A stretch of 49,201 nt of DNA from Acidobacteriota bacterium (GCA_017304135.1 JAFLBB010000032.1:1-49201), one strand, 5' to 3'; counted from the first letter of the stretch, positions 7,692-16,833 are shown. The notes: a model not told the origin generated them from the letters alone. Numbers and translations are program-made.

Positions 7692-9044
7692 ATGAAGAAG
7701 AACGAGCTGAAGGCCAAGTCGGCCGCGCCGATCGTCAACCTGATGAGGCCACTGCATGTATTCGCGGGACGCGAGACATCGGGCGGCATCGTTCTCCTTC
7801 TCTGCACGCTGGTGGCGCTGGTGTGGGCAAACTCGCCCTGGTATGGCAGCTACGCGGCGCTGTGGCATACACAGCTTTCAGTGGGCGCGGGCGGTCGGAC
7901 GCTAAGCCACGACCTGCATTTCTGGGTCAACGACGGGTTGATGGCGATCTTTTTTTTCGTGGTGGGGCTGGAGATCAAGCGCGAGATGCTGGTGGGAGAA
8001 CTGGCATCGTTGCGGAAGGCGGCCTTTCCAATCGCGGGCGCGCTGGGTGGTGTCGTGGCGCCGGCGCTGCTCTACACGGCGTTCAATCGCGGAGGGCCCG
8101 GCGCGGCGGGATGGGGGATTCCGATGGCCACCGACATCGCATTCGTGATCGGTGTGATGGCGTTGCTGGGCGACATCGTACCGCTGGGACTGCGAGTCTT
8201 TCTGACGGCGCTGGCAATTGTGGATGACATCGTCGCCGTACTGGTCATCGCTGTGTTCTATACTGCGGAGATTTCGATACCGTCACTCTTGGCTGCTGGT
8301 CTGTGCCTGGCCGTGCTGGCCGCCTTCAACTGGCTGGGCGTGCGGCATCCGATTCCGTATGCGCTGGTGGGTGTACTCTTGTGGGCGTCGATCCTTGAAT
8401 CCGGCGTACACGCCACGATTGCCGGGGTGCTGCTGGCCATGTTGATTCCGGCACGCACGGCGATGGACCATCCGGCCTTTCTTCAGCATGCGCAGGGTGT
8501 GATCAGCGAGTATGCGGGAACGCTACAGGCGCAGGACACGGTGGAGGTGGAGGAGCACCGGCAGATGGCGATCGAGGCGTTGGAGGATTCCTGCGAGAAG
8601 GTGCAGTCGCCGCTGCACCGTCTGGAGCATGCGCTGCATCCGTGGGTGACGTTCGCTATCATGCCGCTGTTCGCGCTGGCAAATGCCGGGGTGAGGCTGG
8701 GTGGTGATTTGGGAAGCCAGTTGGGTTCGCCGGTGGCAAGCGGAGTAACGGCCGGACTGCTGTTCGGTAAGCCGCTGGGCATCACACTCCTGGCGTGGCT
8801 GGCGGTGAGGGCGGGCCTGGCGGCGCTGCCGGAGGGGCTGAGTTGGTTGCAAGTCCATGCCGCCGGGTGGTTGGGAGGTATCGGGTTTACGATGTCGCTG
8901 TTCCTGGCGGCGCTGGCCTTCAACCAGGAGCCGCTGTTGGTGGAGGCAAAGGTAGGCATTCTCGCCGGTTCCCTGGCGGCCGGAATGGTGGGATCCGGTC
9001 TGCTGTGGATGGCCGGCAGAAGGGCCTCAGTCGAGGGTCAATGA
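7692..9044 (+). CDS. nhaA: Na+/H+ antiporter NhaA
   Basis: The product is 450 residues. The ATG at 7692 is chosen because a G-rich ribosome site (AGGTGGGG) directly precedes it and the protein then begins MKKNELKAKSAAP. It has about 11-12 membrane helices. Family signatures are MATDIAFVIGVMALLG and AIVDDIVAVLVIAVFY, the paired Asp residues that bind Na+ or H+ in the E. coli enzyme. NhaA exports Na+ in exchange for protons and controls pH. The stop overlaps the 3' end of the convergent gene by 7 bp. It may be cotranscribed with the upstream aminotransferase (37-nt gap). Confidence 0.97.
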   Translation: MKKNELKAKSAAPIVNLMRPLHVFAGRETSGGIVLLLCTLVALVWANSPWYGSYAALWHTQLSVGAGGRTLSHDLHFWVNDGLMAIFFFVVGLEIKREMLVGELASLRKAAFPIAGALGGVVAPALLYTAFNRGGPGAAGWGIPMATDIAFVIGVMALLGDIVPLGLRVFLTALAIVDDIVAVLVIAVFYTAEISIPSLLAAGLCLAVLAAFNWLGVRHPIPYALVGVLLWASILESGVHATIAGVLLAMLIPARTAMDHPAFLQHAQGVISEYAGTLQAQDTVEVEEHRQMAIEALEDSCEKVQSPLHRLEHALHPWVTFAIMPLFALANAGVRLGGDLGSQLGSPVASGVTAGLLFGKPLGITLLAWLAVRAGLAALPEGLSWLQVHAAGWLGGIGFTMSLFLAALAFNQEPLLVEAKVGILAGSLAAGMVGSGLLWMAGRRASVEGQ

Positions 9045-10723
9045 AGTTGCTTCAGGGGAATCTCCAGAACACGGATGTCTTCCATGTTCTCGGAGTGGAT
9101 GACGTATAGGCGCCCATCGCGTTCGAGCAGTTGCGGGTAGTGATAACCGCGGTAGCCGGGGTCTTTGCCGGAATAGCGATACAGGGTGGGCTCGTCGCGC
9201 AATATGTAGGTGCGGTCAAAGACGACACCGTCCTCGGCAAGGGAGAGGGCTAGGGGGATACGGACGCCGTCGGTACTGGGATTGTGAGCCATCGCGTAGT
9301 TGCCATGGGAAAGCCGCAACGAATTGAACTTGGCCATGGCGTCGGGAAAATTAGTGCGGATGGGCGGGCTGAAGTTGATCGAGCGGTAGAGGCGGCGCGA
9401 GCGGTTCCCGTCGCGGAACAGAAGATGGGTATCGCCGTCGGCGGTGGTCCACCACTCGGGCTCGTCGAGGGCCGTGCCGCTGGGCGGAATCGGACGCACC
9501 TGCCAGTCAGAGGGCGAAGTGACGCCGCCTTCGAGCATGGAGACCCGCATGCGGTGGTCGCGGCGCGACATGAGCCAGTTGCCGTTGGGCAGCAGGCGCG
9601 GTGGGAAGTTGTTGATCGTGTCGGCGGCGATGACGATGGGGGAGTCGAAGCGGCGGCGGGAAGGGTTCCAGCGGTAGCCGAGAAGCGCGAGGCCGGGTCC
9701 GAAGAGCGGGCGGACGGCTTCATCGCGGGCGGTGAGGGCAATGAGTTCGCCATTGCGGATCCAGAAGCCGCGGGCAAAGGTGCGAAAGCCCTCTTCGCTC
9801 GGGGTGAGCGCTTCGGGGGCGGACCATGCGCGGCCGTCGGCGCTGGTTGCATAGCGGACATACTGGCCGGACTGAAGATCACGAACGCGGTTCGTGCTCC
9901 ACATGGCCCAGAAGCGGCCCTCGTGCCAGGCGATGTAGGGGTGCATGTTGAAGCCGTGGCGATGGTCGGTGGCGCGAAAGATGGTGGTGAGCGTCCCGCT
10001 GAGTTTGCCCATGCGACGGGCGGCGTACATGTTGGCTTCGAGGAACCGGTTGACGGCGAGCGCGGTTTCGCGCGGCGAGTGAAGGAGCACCTGGTGCGGA
10101 GAGCCGGCGATCCAGGCGAGTTCGATATTGTCGCGCTCTGGGATGCGAAGCAATGAGCGCGCTGGCCGGGGCCGCGCGCGGTCGCCCCAGATTTCCAGAA
10201 CCGGGATGTGCGTGGATTCGAGGATCGGCAGGCCGTTCCACTTTCGCCAGGCCGAGGCGAAGGCGCGCGCTTCGGCTTGCGTAATCTGGCTGAGGATGCG
10301 CTGCCGCATGGCTTCGCGTGAGGCAACCTGGCCGGGGGTGAGCGTGGTCGTCTTGTCGCCATCGAAAGCCTGGACCTGAACCTCATGGTGGGTCCAGCCT
10401 TCCATGGAAATCACGCCGAGAAGGCCTTGCGGAGCGCGTGCGGCGATCTCAACAGCAACCATGCCGCCGATGCTGTGCCCGCCCACATAGAAGCGCTTCA
10501 GGTGGCCGATGGATCGCAGAACATGATCGGCGAAGCCTTCGACAGTCGGGTTCTGCTCCCGCACAGGCAGTTCCACGATGAGCGTGGGACGAGGGTCGAG
10601 GTGACGTTTGAATTCGTCGAAGACCTCGGGACCGTTGAAGCTGCCGGGGATGAGTACAAGGGTGGGCTGTTCGGCGGCCAGGGATGTCGCAGCCAGAAAG
10701 AGAAGAAACCTGAGAAGCCGCAT
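9038..10723 (-). CDS. Secreted fusion: alpha/beta hydrolase plus sialidase-like (BNR) domain
   Basis: This 561-residue protein has a signal peptide (MRLLRFLLFLAATSLAAEQ). Residues about 20-230 are an alpha/beta hydrolase: strand TLVLIPGSFN, nucleophile elbow GGHSIGG (Ser84), acid candidate in LEIWGDRARP, and His in GSPHQVLLHS. Residues about 245-561 are a beta-propeller-like sialidase/BNR domain with repeated strand patterns such as HPYIAWHEGRFWAMW, YVRYATSADGRAWSAP and DTHLLFRDGNRSRRLYRS, lacking recognisable catalytic sialidase residues. It probably acts outside the cytoplasm on an ester-bearing, possibly carbohydrate-linked substrate. The fusion is unusual and is discussed under findings. 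Confidence 0.75.
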   Translation of the reverse strand: MRLLRFLLFLAATSLAAEQPTLVLIPGSFNGPEVFDEFKRHLDPRPTLIVELPVREQNPTVEGFADHVLRSIGHLKRFYVGGHSIGGMVAVEIAARAPQGLLGVISMEGWTHHEVQVQAFDGDKTTTLTPGQVASREAMRQRILSQITQAEARAFASAWRKWNGLPILESTHIPVLEIWGDRARPRPARSLLRIPERDNIELAWIAGSPHQVLLHSPRETALAVNRFLEANMYAARRMGKLSGTLTTIFRATDHRHGFNMHPYIAWHEGRFWAMWSTNRVRDLQSGQYVRYATSADGRAWSAPEALTPSEEGFRTFARGFWIRNGELIALTARDEAVRPLFGPGLALLGYRWNPSRRRFDSPIVIAADTINNFPPRLLPNGNWLMSRRDHRMRVSMLEGGVTSPSDWQVRPIPPSGTALDEPEWWTTADGDTHLLFRDGNRSRRLYRSINFSPPIRTNFPDAMAKFNSLRLSHGNYAMAHNPSTDGVRIPLALSLAEDGVVFDRTYILRDEPTLYRYSGKDPGYRGYHYPQLLERDGRLYVIHSENMEDIRVLEIPLKQLH

Positions 10724-10786
10724 CGATACCGGAGGCTAACACAGGGCGGCGTCGCGGGGGCCGCTCGGCCATCCATACAAAGCCCG

Positions 10787-11161
10787 CTACTGCTTCTTGA
10801 ACTCCAATGGCAGGGTCTTGGTCTTACCCTCACGCTGCGAGGTGACCGTGCCCGAGAGCGCGGTGTCTTTCACTGCAACATCGAACCTGAGCATATGGGG
10901 AGTTTCGACTCCAGCCGTGACTTCGAACTTGAGCGTCATACCGTTGCGCTGGATGCTATTGGCGGTGTACTGTTCCGCTGACGTTGGACCGGCGGTGATG
11001 GAGAGGCCGCCAGCGTTCTCTTTGACGATGATCAGGCCCTTCTCCGTGCGGGAGCTGCCTTCCTCTTCAATGGTGATCGTTCCGGCGTAAGTGCCCGAGA
11101 TGTCCTGCGCGAACAGCGAGGCGGTGAGGCAGGCAAGGGATGCCAGTCGTGAGAATCGCAT
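10787..11161 (-). CDS. Small secreted beta-rich protein
   Basis: The product is 124 residues from the ATG at 11161; an upstream in-frame GTG at 11179 gives a less typical signal. The signal peptide MRFSRLASLACLTASLFAQD is followed by DISGTYAGTITIEEEG and a string of beta strands ending in LPLEFKKQ. It resembles the small 'D-x-x-G-x-W/Y ... L-T/S-G-T-V' secreted proteins common in Acidobacteria, one of which is also at 25839-26195. No enzyme motif is seen. It lies between the POTRA gene and the hydrolase fusion on the same strand and may be cotranscribed with them. Confidence 0.65.
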   Translation of the reverse strand: MRFSRLASLACLTASLFAQDISGTYAGTITIEEEGSSRTEKGLIIVKENAGGLSITAGPTSAEQYTANSIQRNGMTLKFEVTAGVETPHMLRFDVAVKDTALSGTVTSQREGKTKTLPLEFKKQ

Positions 11162-11210
11162 GCCGAAAGGAACGAACACGAGCAGGAGGATGTTCCGGGA
11201 ATTATGCTGG

Positions 11211-12563
11211 TCAGAACTTATCCTTCTTCTCCGGCGGCTTAGGAGGAGCGAAGGTCAACTTCACGTCGACGGTGTGGTTGGCATCGTCGATCACGGGCTG
11301 GTCACTGATGCCGCCGAGGTCTTCGAACATCCGCTCTTCGACGATGCGGTTGATGAAGAACTTCGGGTAGGCAGCGTTGTAGGGCTTGCCTGGCTCCAGA
11401 GCCCAGCGCTTCTCCACGGCGGGGGTGCCAATCAGGTCGAGTCCGGCGATGATGAGTTTGCGGAAGGTGTATTGGGCGCCGGGGGAGACGCGGAGGGTCA
11501 GCTCCGCGGTGAGCTTCTCATCGTTGAGCACGCGGTCGACCGTGGAGGTGATCCGCAGGTAGCCCCGCTGCTTCATGTTGTCGGCGATGCGGGCCTGGGC
11601 GGCGCGAACCTCGTCGAAGTTGGCGATGTCGTCCTCTTTGATTTTCGCCATGGCAAGGAGGTCCTCGTTATAGGGCTCAGCGCCGGTTACCGCCACGCGG
11701 CTGACCTTGTAGGACTCCCCTTCCTCGATGGTGACGGTGATGGCGATGCCCTTCACCTTTTCGGCGTTGGACACCGTGATCGTGGGAAACTTCACGCGCA
11801 GACGGCCGCGTGCTTCATACAACGGCACGATGGCGTTGGTGAGCACCTGGCGGAAGTAGGGCTCACGGTATTCGGTGCCGATGGCGACTCCGTGAATGGC
11901 GAGTTGCAGCTGCGGCGTGGGCAGAATCTTGTTCCCGCGAAAATGGACCTCCGCCACGATGGGCGGAGCGCCGGTGGGATAGAAGAGGATGTGCAGGTCG
12001 GCGGGATTGTCCGAGGTGACTTTGGTGGAGATGGAGGCCGGCCCAGACTGGGCGGCTGCAGCTTCAGTCAGGGCTTGCGTGGCGAGGGCAAGGATAGGCT
12101 TGGTAGGGGGGATCTTACCGTTGAAGAGCGGAATCGCCTTGGCCAGGGCAGCGGTGGCCTCCTCGTCAGACACACCGAGACGCGTAAACCGGACCGGGTA
12201 GACCTGTGAGATTTCGAGCACCTCGAACGTGAGGGCGTACCCCGTACCGGAAGGGCCGGGCTGATAGCGGTAGGCGACCGACTCAAACAGCCCGGTAGCC
12301 AGCAGCCGGTCGCGGGCGTCGTCAAAAAGCGGCTTGGACCCTTGGGCGCCCTGGGCTAGTCCTATGAGACCCAGTATTCCCGTTTCGGGATAGATCTTGT
12401 TGCCCTCCGTGCGGATGCTGACTATAGTGTGAACCTGGAGCGGGGCCTCGGCTGGCTTCGTGACGGCCGGGGCAGGGGTGGCTTTGCGACGGGTAGACTT
12501 CCTGGTCGTGGTCTGCGCGGGCAGCAGCAGGGCGCAAAGTAGGAGGACGGAAAGCGGGCGCAT
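11211..12563 (-). CDS. POTRA-repeat envelope protein without a beta-barrel
   Basis: This 450-residue protein starts at ATG 12563 with signal MRPLSVLLLCALLLPAQ; the frame is open further upstream but without a signal or ribosome site. After a basic Thr/Lys/Ala linker it contains repeated POTRA-like units (beta-alpha-alpha-beta-beta): IRTEGNKIYPETGILGLIG, VHFRGNKILPTPQLQLAI, VAVTGAEPYNEDLLAM and LIIAGLDLIGTPAVEKR. BamA/TamA proteins follow such repeats with a C-terminal 16-strand barrel, but this one stops after the last POTRA (LTFAPPKPPEKKDKF). It is probably periplasmic and may act as a scaffold or an assembly partner. Confidence 0.75.
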   Translation of the reverse strand: MRPLSVLLLCALLLPAQTTTRKSTRRKATPAPAVTKPAEAPLQVHTIVSIRTEGNKIYPETGILGLIGLAQGAQGSKPLFDDARDRLLATGLFESVAYRYQPGPSGTGYALTFEVLEISQVYPVRFTRLGVSDEEATAALAKAIPLFNGKIPPTKPILALATQALTEAAAAQSGPASISTKVTSDNPADLHILFYPTGAPPIVAEVHFRGNKILPTPQLQLAIHGVAIGTEYREPYFRQVLTNAIVPLYEARGRLRVKFPTITVSNAEKVKGIAITVTIEEGESYKVSRVAVTGAEPYNEDLLAMAKIKEDDIANFDEVRAAQARIADNMKQRGYLRITSTVDRVLNDEKLTAELTLRVSPGAQYTFRKLIIAGLDLIGTPAVEKRWALEPGKPYNAAYPKFFINRIVEERMFEDLGGISDQPVIDDANHTVDVKLTFAPPKPPEKKDKF

Positions 12564-12652
12564 TCTTCTATTGTCCATCGACGCGGCGGATGGGGCGCGG
12601 GTTGCGCGAGGGCTTAGATGAGGGAAGAAGCGAAGCTTTTTTTTGACGCATC

Positions 12653-12669
12653 GCGTAGGGCTCCTACGC
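12653..12669. repeat. Short perfect inverted repeat between divergent genes
   Basis: GCGTAGG (12653-12659) and CCTACGC (12663-12669) are separated by GCT. They lie in the 131-bp divergent intergenic region between the POTRA gene and the 667-residue orphan. A TTGACG lies at 12643-12648 just after an eight-T run. It could be an operator or a leader hairpin of the orphan gene. Confidence 0.35.
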
Positions 12670-12694
12670 AAACCGGGGTGAGAGGGAATCAGGA

Positions 12695-14698
12695 ATGGCA
12701 TATATTGTGTCGGTTTTGCTGGACAAGTACCCCATCGAAGACATGGGGATCGGGTTATCCTACGTGCCCGATCAGCCCGACGACGGAACGGCGACGGTGC
12801 TCGTGGATCTGGACGCCAGGAAGTGGAAGGTGCGGTCGAACCTGCGGGGGTGGGTGGCGAAGTTCGGGCCAGGCTCGGGAACCATTGCGGAGAGCATGGA
12901 CTACACCGAGCTTCTGGCGCCGAGCGGGAACAAGTTGGTGGCGCTGCGCTACTTCTCCATCGCGAACCGCAAGCAGTTGAAGGGCTTCTTGCATTGTGAT
13001 CCCAACCCCAAGCCCGAGGGGAACATCATCACCGGCATCCGCAACGTCTATTTCAGCTACTCGTACTACTGGCGAAAGCTCGACGCGGGGGAGATGACGA
13101 CGCGCGAGAAGGTCGAGGAGATGCTGTTCATCGCCTCGGAGAAATACATCGTTCCCGAGTTGAAATCCCAACTGGCGGGGCTGGTCTCGGCCGAAAATTT
13201 GAAGACCACCGGTGGTATCTTCGCCTGCTTCGTAGTGGCCGGCGCGATGGGATTCTCTTTGCTGATTGGGGCGATGAAGGTCCTGTTGGGCATGCTCGAT
13301 GTGGCTACGAACTACATGGAGTACGAGTCGCACTGGCGGCTCTTTTACCGCAACGCGACACAGCGCACCACGGCCAATGGACTGGAGCAGGGAGCGGAGG
13401 CGATCGCGGCCATCCTGAGCGGCCTGCTGGCTGGTCACATCGGCGGCAAGATGACCGAGGCCGTGTTGACCCCTGCGGGCAAGGCCTTTCCGGCCGATCA
13501 GTTCCGCGAAAAGGTCTTGAATGTGACGCCGGAGCGCTGGATGAGTGCGGGCAAGAAGCAGGTGGCCGTCGAGCAGCAAGCTACGGCGCGCGCGCAGCAG
13601 GGGCCGGAGTCGCCCTTGACGGGGCTGCAGGAGGATTTGCGTAACGGCAGGATCACGCCGGAACAGTTCAAGCAGAAGGCCGAGGCCGTGGAGCGGGCGG
13701 CCATCGCGACGGGCACCCGGGGAGAGAACATTTGCACAAAAACCTGGGAGGAAAACTACAAGGCCTATAAGAAGGAGGCCGACACTCTGCAGCGGCTGGA
13801 AAACGAGGCGCACCGCCGCGGCGATGCCGTCGCCGAACGCCAGATCATGCTGGAGCGGCTTGAGGTGGAAATTGAGGCCGAGACGCTCTATGGGTTCGTG
13901 AAAGAGACCGATGGGCATGCGCGCGTTCTGGAGCAGTCGGCGCACATCGTCAACTGCTACCTGCCGGTGTGGAAAAAACTCGGCAGGGATGGGATCCGGC
14001 GGCTGTTTGCCACTGAGGGGCTGGAGTTCAGCGACGAGGAGATGACGGCGTTCATCGCCGACCGCGATGCCCTGACGAAGGTCGATTTCACAGGCCACGA
14101 CAAGGTGGGCCTGGCGCACAAGTTCCTGTCGATTGTGGCCGAAGGGCTGAAGTACAAGCACAAGCCATCGAGCAAGATGTCGGACGCGGAGTGGAAGAAG
14201 ATGGTGGAGCAGAATCCTGGGGCGGCCAAGCAGGCTGTGATCATGTCGCTGTCGCAGAAGTTGCACAACGTCTTCAGCGATCATCACCCTCCGCTCGGCT
14301 CGGCAAAGGACTTCTGGGAAATGGCCATTGACGTGGTGCACGCGCGCTATCAGGAGCGCTGCTATAGCGGTTCCGAGCCGCTGCACAAGCAGAAGTTCGG
14401 GAAGGACTCAGTGCGCGAGCGGGCGAGCTTCATCATGGCCAAATATGTTCTTTCGCGCATGATCAAGGCGCAGGGCGAACGGAAGATTAAACGACCGCAG
14501 GACTTCAGCCAGATCGAGCGCCCGGCCTTCAGCGCAAAGATGGAGAAGCCCAAGCCGACTGCAGTGCCCGTGCACAACACGGGTGGAACGATCCACACAG
14601 CGACCCGCGATAAAGCCACCGGGAAACGGCCGGCGCCGAAGGTGATCACTCCACAATTGCCGGGGCCTTCCTACCCCGTCTACCGCAAGAAGGGTTGA
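12695..14698 (+). CDS. Large orphan protein with hydrophobic centre and charged helical C-terminal half
   Basis: This 667-residue product is not a family I recognise. Residues 1-110 look like a compact globular domain (MAYIVSVLLDKYPIEDMGIG onward). Residues about 170-205 form one or two hydrophobic segments (GGIFACFVVAGAMGFSLLIG), followed by Gly/Ala-rich LSGLLAGHIGGKM. From about 280 onward it is Lys/Glu-rich and predicted helical or coiled coil (KTWEENYKAYKKEADTLQR). The last 70 residues are basic and Pro-rich. There is no signal peptide. The architecture of an N-terminal module, a pre-toxin-like hydrophobic glycine-rich middle and a variable C-terminus recalls secreted effectors, but no toxin motif or immunity gene is seen. 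Confidence 0.7.
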   Translation: MAYIVSVLLDKYPIEDMGIGLSYVPDQPDDGTATVLVDLDARKWKVRSNLRGWVAKFGPGSGTIAESMDYTELLAPSGNKLVALRYFSIANRKQLKGFLHCDPNPKPEGNIITGIRNVYFSYSYYWRKLDAGEMTTREKVEEMLFIASEKYIVPELKSQLAGLVSAENLKTTGGIFACFVVAGAMGFSLLIGAMKVLLGMLDVATNYMEYESHWRLFYRNATQRTTANGLEQGAEAIAAILSGLLAGHIGGKMTEAVLTPAGKAFPADQFREKVLNVTPERWMSAGKKQVAVEQQATARAQQGPESPLTGLQEDLRNGRITPEQFKQKAEAVERAAIATGTRGENICTKTWEENYKAYKKEADTLQRLENEAHRRGDAVAERQIMLERLEVEIEAETLYGFVKETDGHARVLEQSAHIVNCYLPVWKKLGRDGIRRLFATEGLEFSDEEMTAFIADRDALTKVDFTGHDKVGLAHKFLSIVAEGLKYKHKPSSKMSDAEWKKMVEQNPGAAKQAVIMSLSQKLHNVFSDHHPPLGSAKDFWEMAIDVVHARYQERCYSGSEPLHKQKFGKDSVRERASFIMAKYVLSRMIKAQGERKIKRPQDFSQIERPAFSAKMEKPKPTAVPVHNTGGTIHTATRDKATGKRPAPKVITPQLPGPSYPVYRKKG

Positions 14699-14747
14699 CG
14701 GCGGTGACCGGGCGCGTGGAGACCTCGGTGGTAAACTGGAGGTTTCC

Positions 14748-16139
14748 ATGTCATACGACGTCATCGTGATCGGGAGCGGTCCCGGCGGTTATTCCGCGGC
14801 TGTGCGGGCCGGGCAATACGGGCTGAAAACAGCGCTCATTGAGAAGTCGCCAAAGCTGGGCGGCACGTGCCTTCTGGTGGGTTGCGTGCCCACCAAAGCG
14901 CTGCTGCACACCGCCGAGGTGTGGGATTACTTCCAGCACAGCGAAGAGCAAGGCATCCATTGCCAGGGCGCCTCGCTCGACCTGCCCCTGGTGTTGAAAC
15001 GCAAACAGGGCATCGTCGACAAGCACTCCAAGGGCGTCGGATTCCTGCTAAAGAAAAACAAGGTCGAGCTCATCGCCGGCTACGCCAAACTGAAGGGCGC
15101 GGGCAAGGTGGAAGTCGCCACCGCCGAGGGCACCAGGACGCTGGAAACCAAGTCGATCATCCTGGCCACGGGTTCGGAGGCGCGCATGCTGCCCGGGCTC
15201 ACGCCCGATGAGACGATCATGACCAACGTCGAGATCCTCGAAATGCAGCAGGTGCCGAGGTCGCTCGGCATCATCGGCTCAGGCGCGGTGGGCGTGGAGT
15301 TCGGCTCCATCTACAAGCGCTATGGCTCCGACGTCACCATTTTCGAAATGCTGCCGCGCATCGTGCCGGTGGAGGACGAAGACGTCAGCAAGGAACTGGA
15401 GCGCTCGTTCAAGAAGCAGAAGATTCGCGTGGAAACCGGCACCAAGGTGGAGAAGATCGAGAAAACCGGCGCGGGCGTGAAGCTGGAAGTCCTGCTCGGC
15501 AACGGCAACCGAGAGACGTGCGAGTTTGAAAAGCTGCTCGTGGCCGTGGGCCGCAAGCCGAACACGGAGAATGTCGGCCTGGAAAACACCCGCGTCGAAG
15601 TGGACCGCGGCTTCATCAAGGTGGACGCCTACCAGCAGACGGCCGAGCCGGGAGTTTACGCCATCGGCGACATTGTGGCCGGAACGCCGCAACTGGCGCA
15701 CGTGGCGACGATGGAAGGCATGGTTGCCGTGGCCCACCTCGCGGGCAAACAGACGCGCCCGGTGAACAAGAATCGCATTCCGGGGGCGACCTACACCGAG
15801 CCGGGCATCGGCAGCGTCGGGCTGACCGAGAAAGCCGCGCGCGAGCAGGGTTACCAGGTGAAGGTGGGCAAGTTCCCGTTCCTGGCCAATTCCAAGGCGT
15901 CGATCCTCGGTTCCCACGATGGATTCGTCAAGGTGGTCATCGATGAAAAGTACGGCGAAATCCTCGGCGTGCACATCATCGGGCCGCACGCCTACGAGCT
16001 GATCGCCGAAGCGGTGACGGCGATGGAGTCGGAAGCGACGATTGAGACGATGCTTCACACCATCCACGCGCATCCAACCCTGTATGAGGCCGTGGGCGAA
16101 GCCTTCAACGCCGTGTACGGAATGGCGATCAACGCCTGA
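14748..16139 (+). CDS. lpdA: Dihydrolipoyl dehydrogenase (E3)
   Basis: This 463-residue flavoprotein has FAD motif GSGPGGYSAAVRAG at the N-terminus, redox disulfide GGTCLLVGCVPTKALL (Cys41/Cys46), NAD motif GIIGSGAVGVEFGS, second FAD motif VYAIGDIV, and the C-terminal catalytic His in HAHPTLYEAVGEA. It reoxidises dihydrolipoyl groups of 2-oxoacid dehydrogenases using NAD+. GGAGGT lies 5 nt before the ATG. It is the first gene of a lpdA-lipB-E2 operon. The Val and Thr in the redox motif (usually CLNVGCIPSK) are minor variants. Confidence 0.97.
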   Translation: MSYDVIVIGSGPGGYSAAVRAGQYGLKTALIEKSPKLGGTCLLVGCVPTKALLHTAEVWDYFQHSEEQGIHCQGASLDLPLVLKRKQGIVDKHSKGVGFLLKKNKVELIAGYAKLKGAGKVEVATAEGTRTLETKSIILATGSEARMLPGLTPDETIMTNVEILEMQQVPRSLGIIGSGAVGVEFGSIYKRYGSDVTIFEMLPRIVPVEDEDVSKELERSFKKQKIRVETGTKVEKIEKTGAGVKLEVLLGNGNRETCEFEKLLVAVGRKPNTENVGLENTRVEVDRGFIKVDAYQQTAEPGVYAIGDIVAGTPQLAHVATMEGMVAVAHLAGKQTRPVNKNRIPGATYTEPGIGSVGLTEKAAREQGYQVKVGKFPFLANSKASILGSHDGFVKVVIDEKYGEILGVHIIGPHAYELIAEAVTAMESEATIETMLHTIHAHPTLYEAVGEAFNAVYGMAINA

Positions 16140-16167
16140 ACCGGCGCCGCCGGAGACAACCGAATCA

Positions 16168-16833
16168 ATGGGACGACCGTGTGAGTTTCGCGATCTGGGC
16201 CGCATGGGCTACGAACAAGCCTATGAGCTGCAGCGCGCGCTCGTGTTGCGGCGCAAGGCGGGTGAGATTCCCGACCAACTGCTGTTTGTGGAACATCCGC
16301 CCGTGATCACCCTGGGACGGAACGCACGCGAGGACAATATTCTCTTCTCGCGCGAAGCGCTGCTGGCGGCCGGCGTGGAAGTCCGCGAATGCGACCGCGG
16401 CGGCGATGTCACGTATCATGGTCCGGGACAGATTGTGGGCTACCCGATCTACGACCTGCGGGACTGGAAGCGCGATGTAGTGGCCTACGTTCGCGGAATC
16501 GAGCAGGCCCTGATCGAAGCGATTGGCGAATTCGGCCTCGAGGGCGAACGCGTGCCGGGGGCCACGGGTGTTTGGGTCGGCGGAGCGAAGGTGGCGGCGA
16601 TTGGCGTACATGTGAGCCGCTGGGTCACTTCGCATGGGTTCGCGTTGAACGTCGCGACGAACCTCGATCATTTCAAGTTCATCGTCCCTTGCGGGTTGAC
16701 CAAGCCGGTCACATCGCTGCGCGCGCTGGGATGCCAGGCGCCGGTGGAGGATGTGAAAGAGAGCTTGCTGGCCGCATTGTCCGAGGTTTTCGAGATAGAG
16801 ATTCCGCTCCCGGCAGTGAGCCGGCGGGCGTGA
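16168..16833 (+). CDS. lipB: Octanoyl-[ACP]:protein octanoyltransferase LipB
   Basis: The product is 221 residues from ATG 16168, preceded by GGAGA. The frame is open upstream into lpdA but that part is not LipB-like. Signatures are RGGDVTYHGPGQIVGYPIYD, the conserved Lys in VWVGGAKVAAIGVHV, HGFALN, and the thioester-forming Cys in VPCGLTKPVTS. LipB moves octanoate from acyl carrier protein to the lipoyl domain of E2, the first step of lipoate assembly. It sits between E3 and E2, so the modifying enzyme is made together with its substrate. A lipA gene is not present in the window. Confidence 0.97.
   Translation: MGRPCEFRDLGRMGYEQAYELQRALVLRRKAGEIPDQLLFVEHPPVITLGRNAREDNILFSREALLAAGVEVRECDRGGDVTYHGPGQIVGYPIYDLRDWKRDVVAYVRGIEQALIEAIGEFGLEGERVPGATGVWVGGAKVAAIGVHVSRWVTSHGFALNVATNLDHFKFIVPCGLTKPVTSLRALGCQAPVEDVKESLLAALSEVFEIEIPLPAVSRRA

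Noticed and set aside
11091..12209. A 372-codon plus-strand frame opposite the POTRA gene
   Set aside because: No start signal or motif; the minus strand has a signal peptide and POTRA repeats.
12637..12644. Eight-T run read as an intrinsic terminator
   Set aside because: It lies between divergent start codons, and only a 4-bp stem could precede it, so nothing needs terminating there.
12755..14386. A 543-codon open frame on the minus strand opposite the 667-residue orphan
   Set aside because: Its product is rich in Leu, Arg and His without domains, as expected for the complement of a Lys/Glu-rich gene with G/C-ending codons. The plus-strand frame has a start with a ribosome site and a sensible protein.
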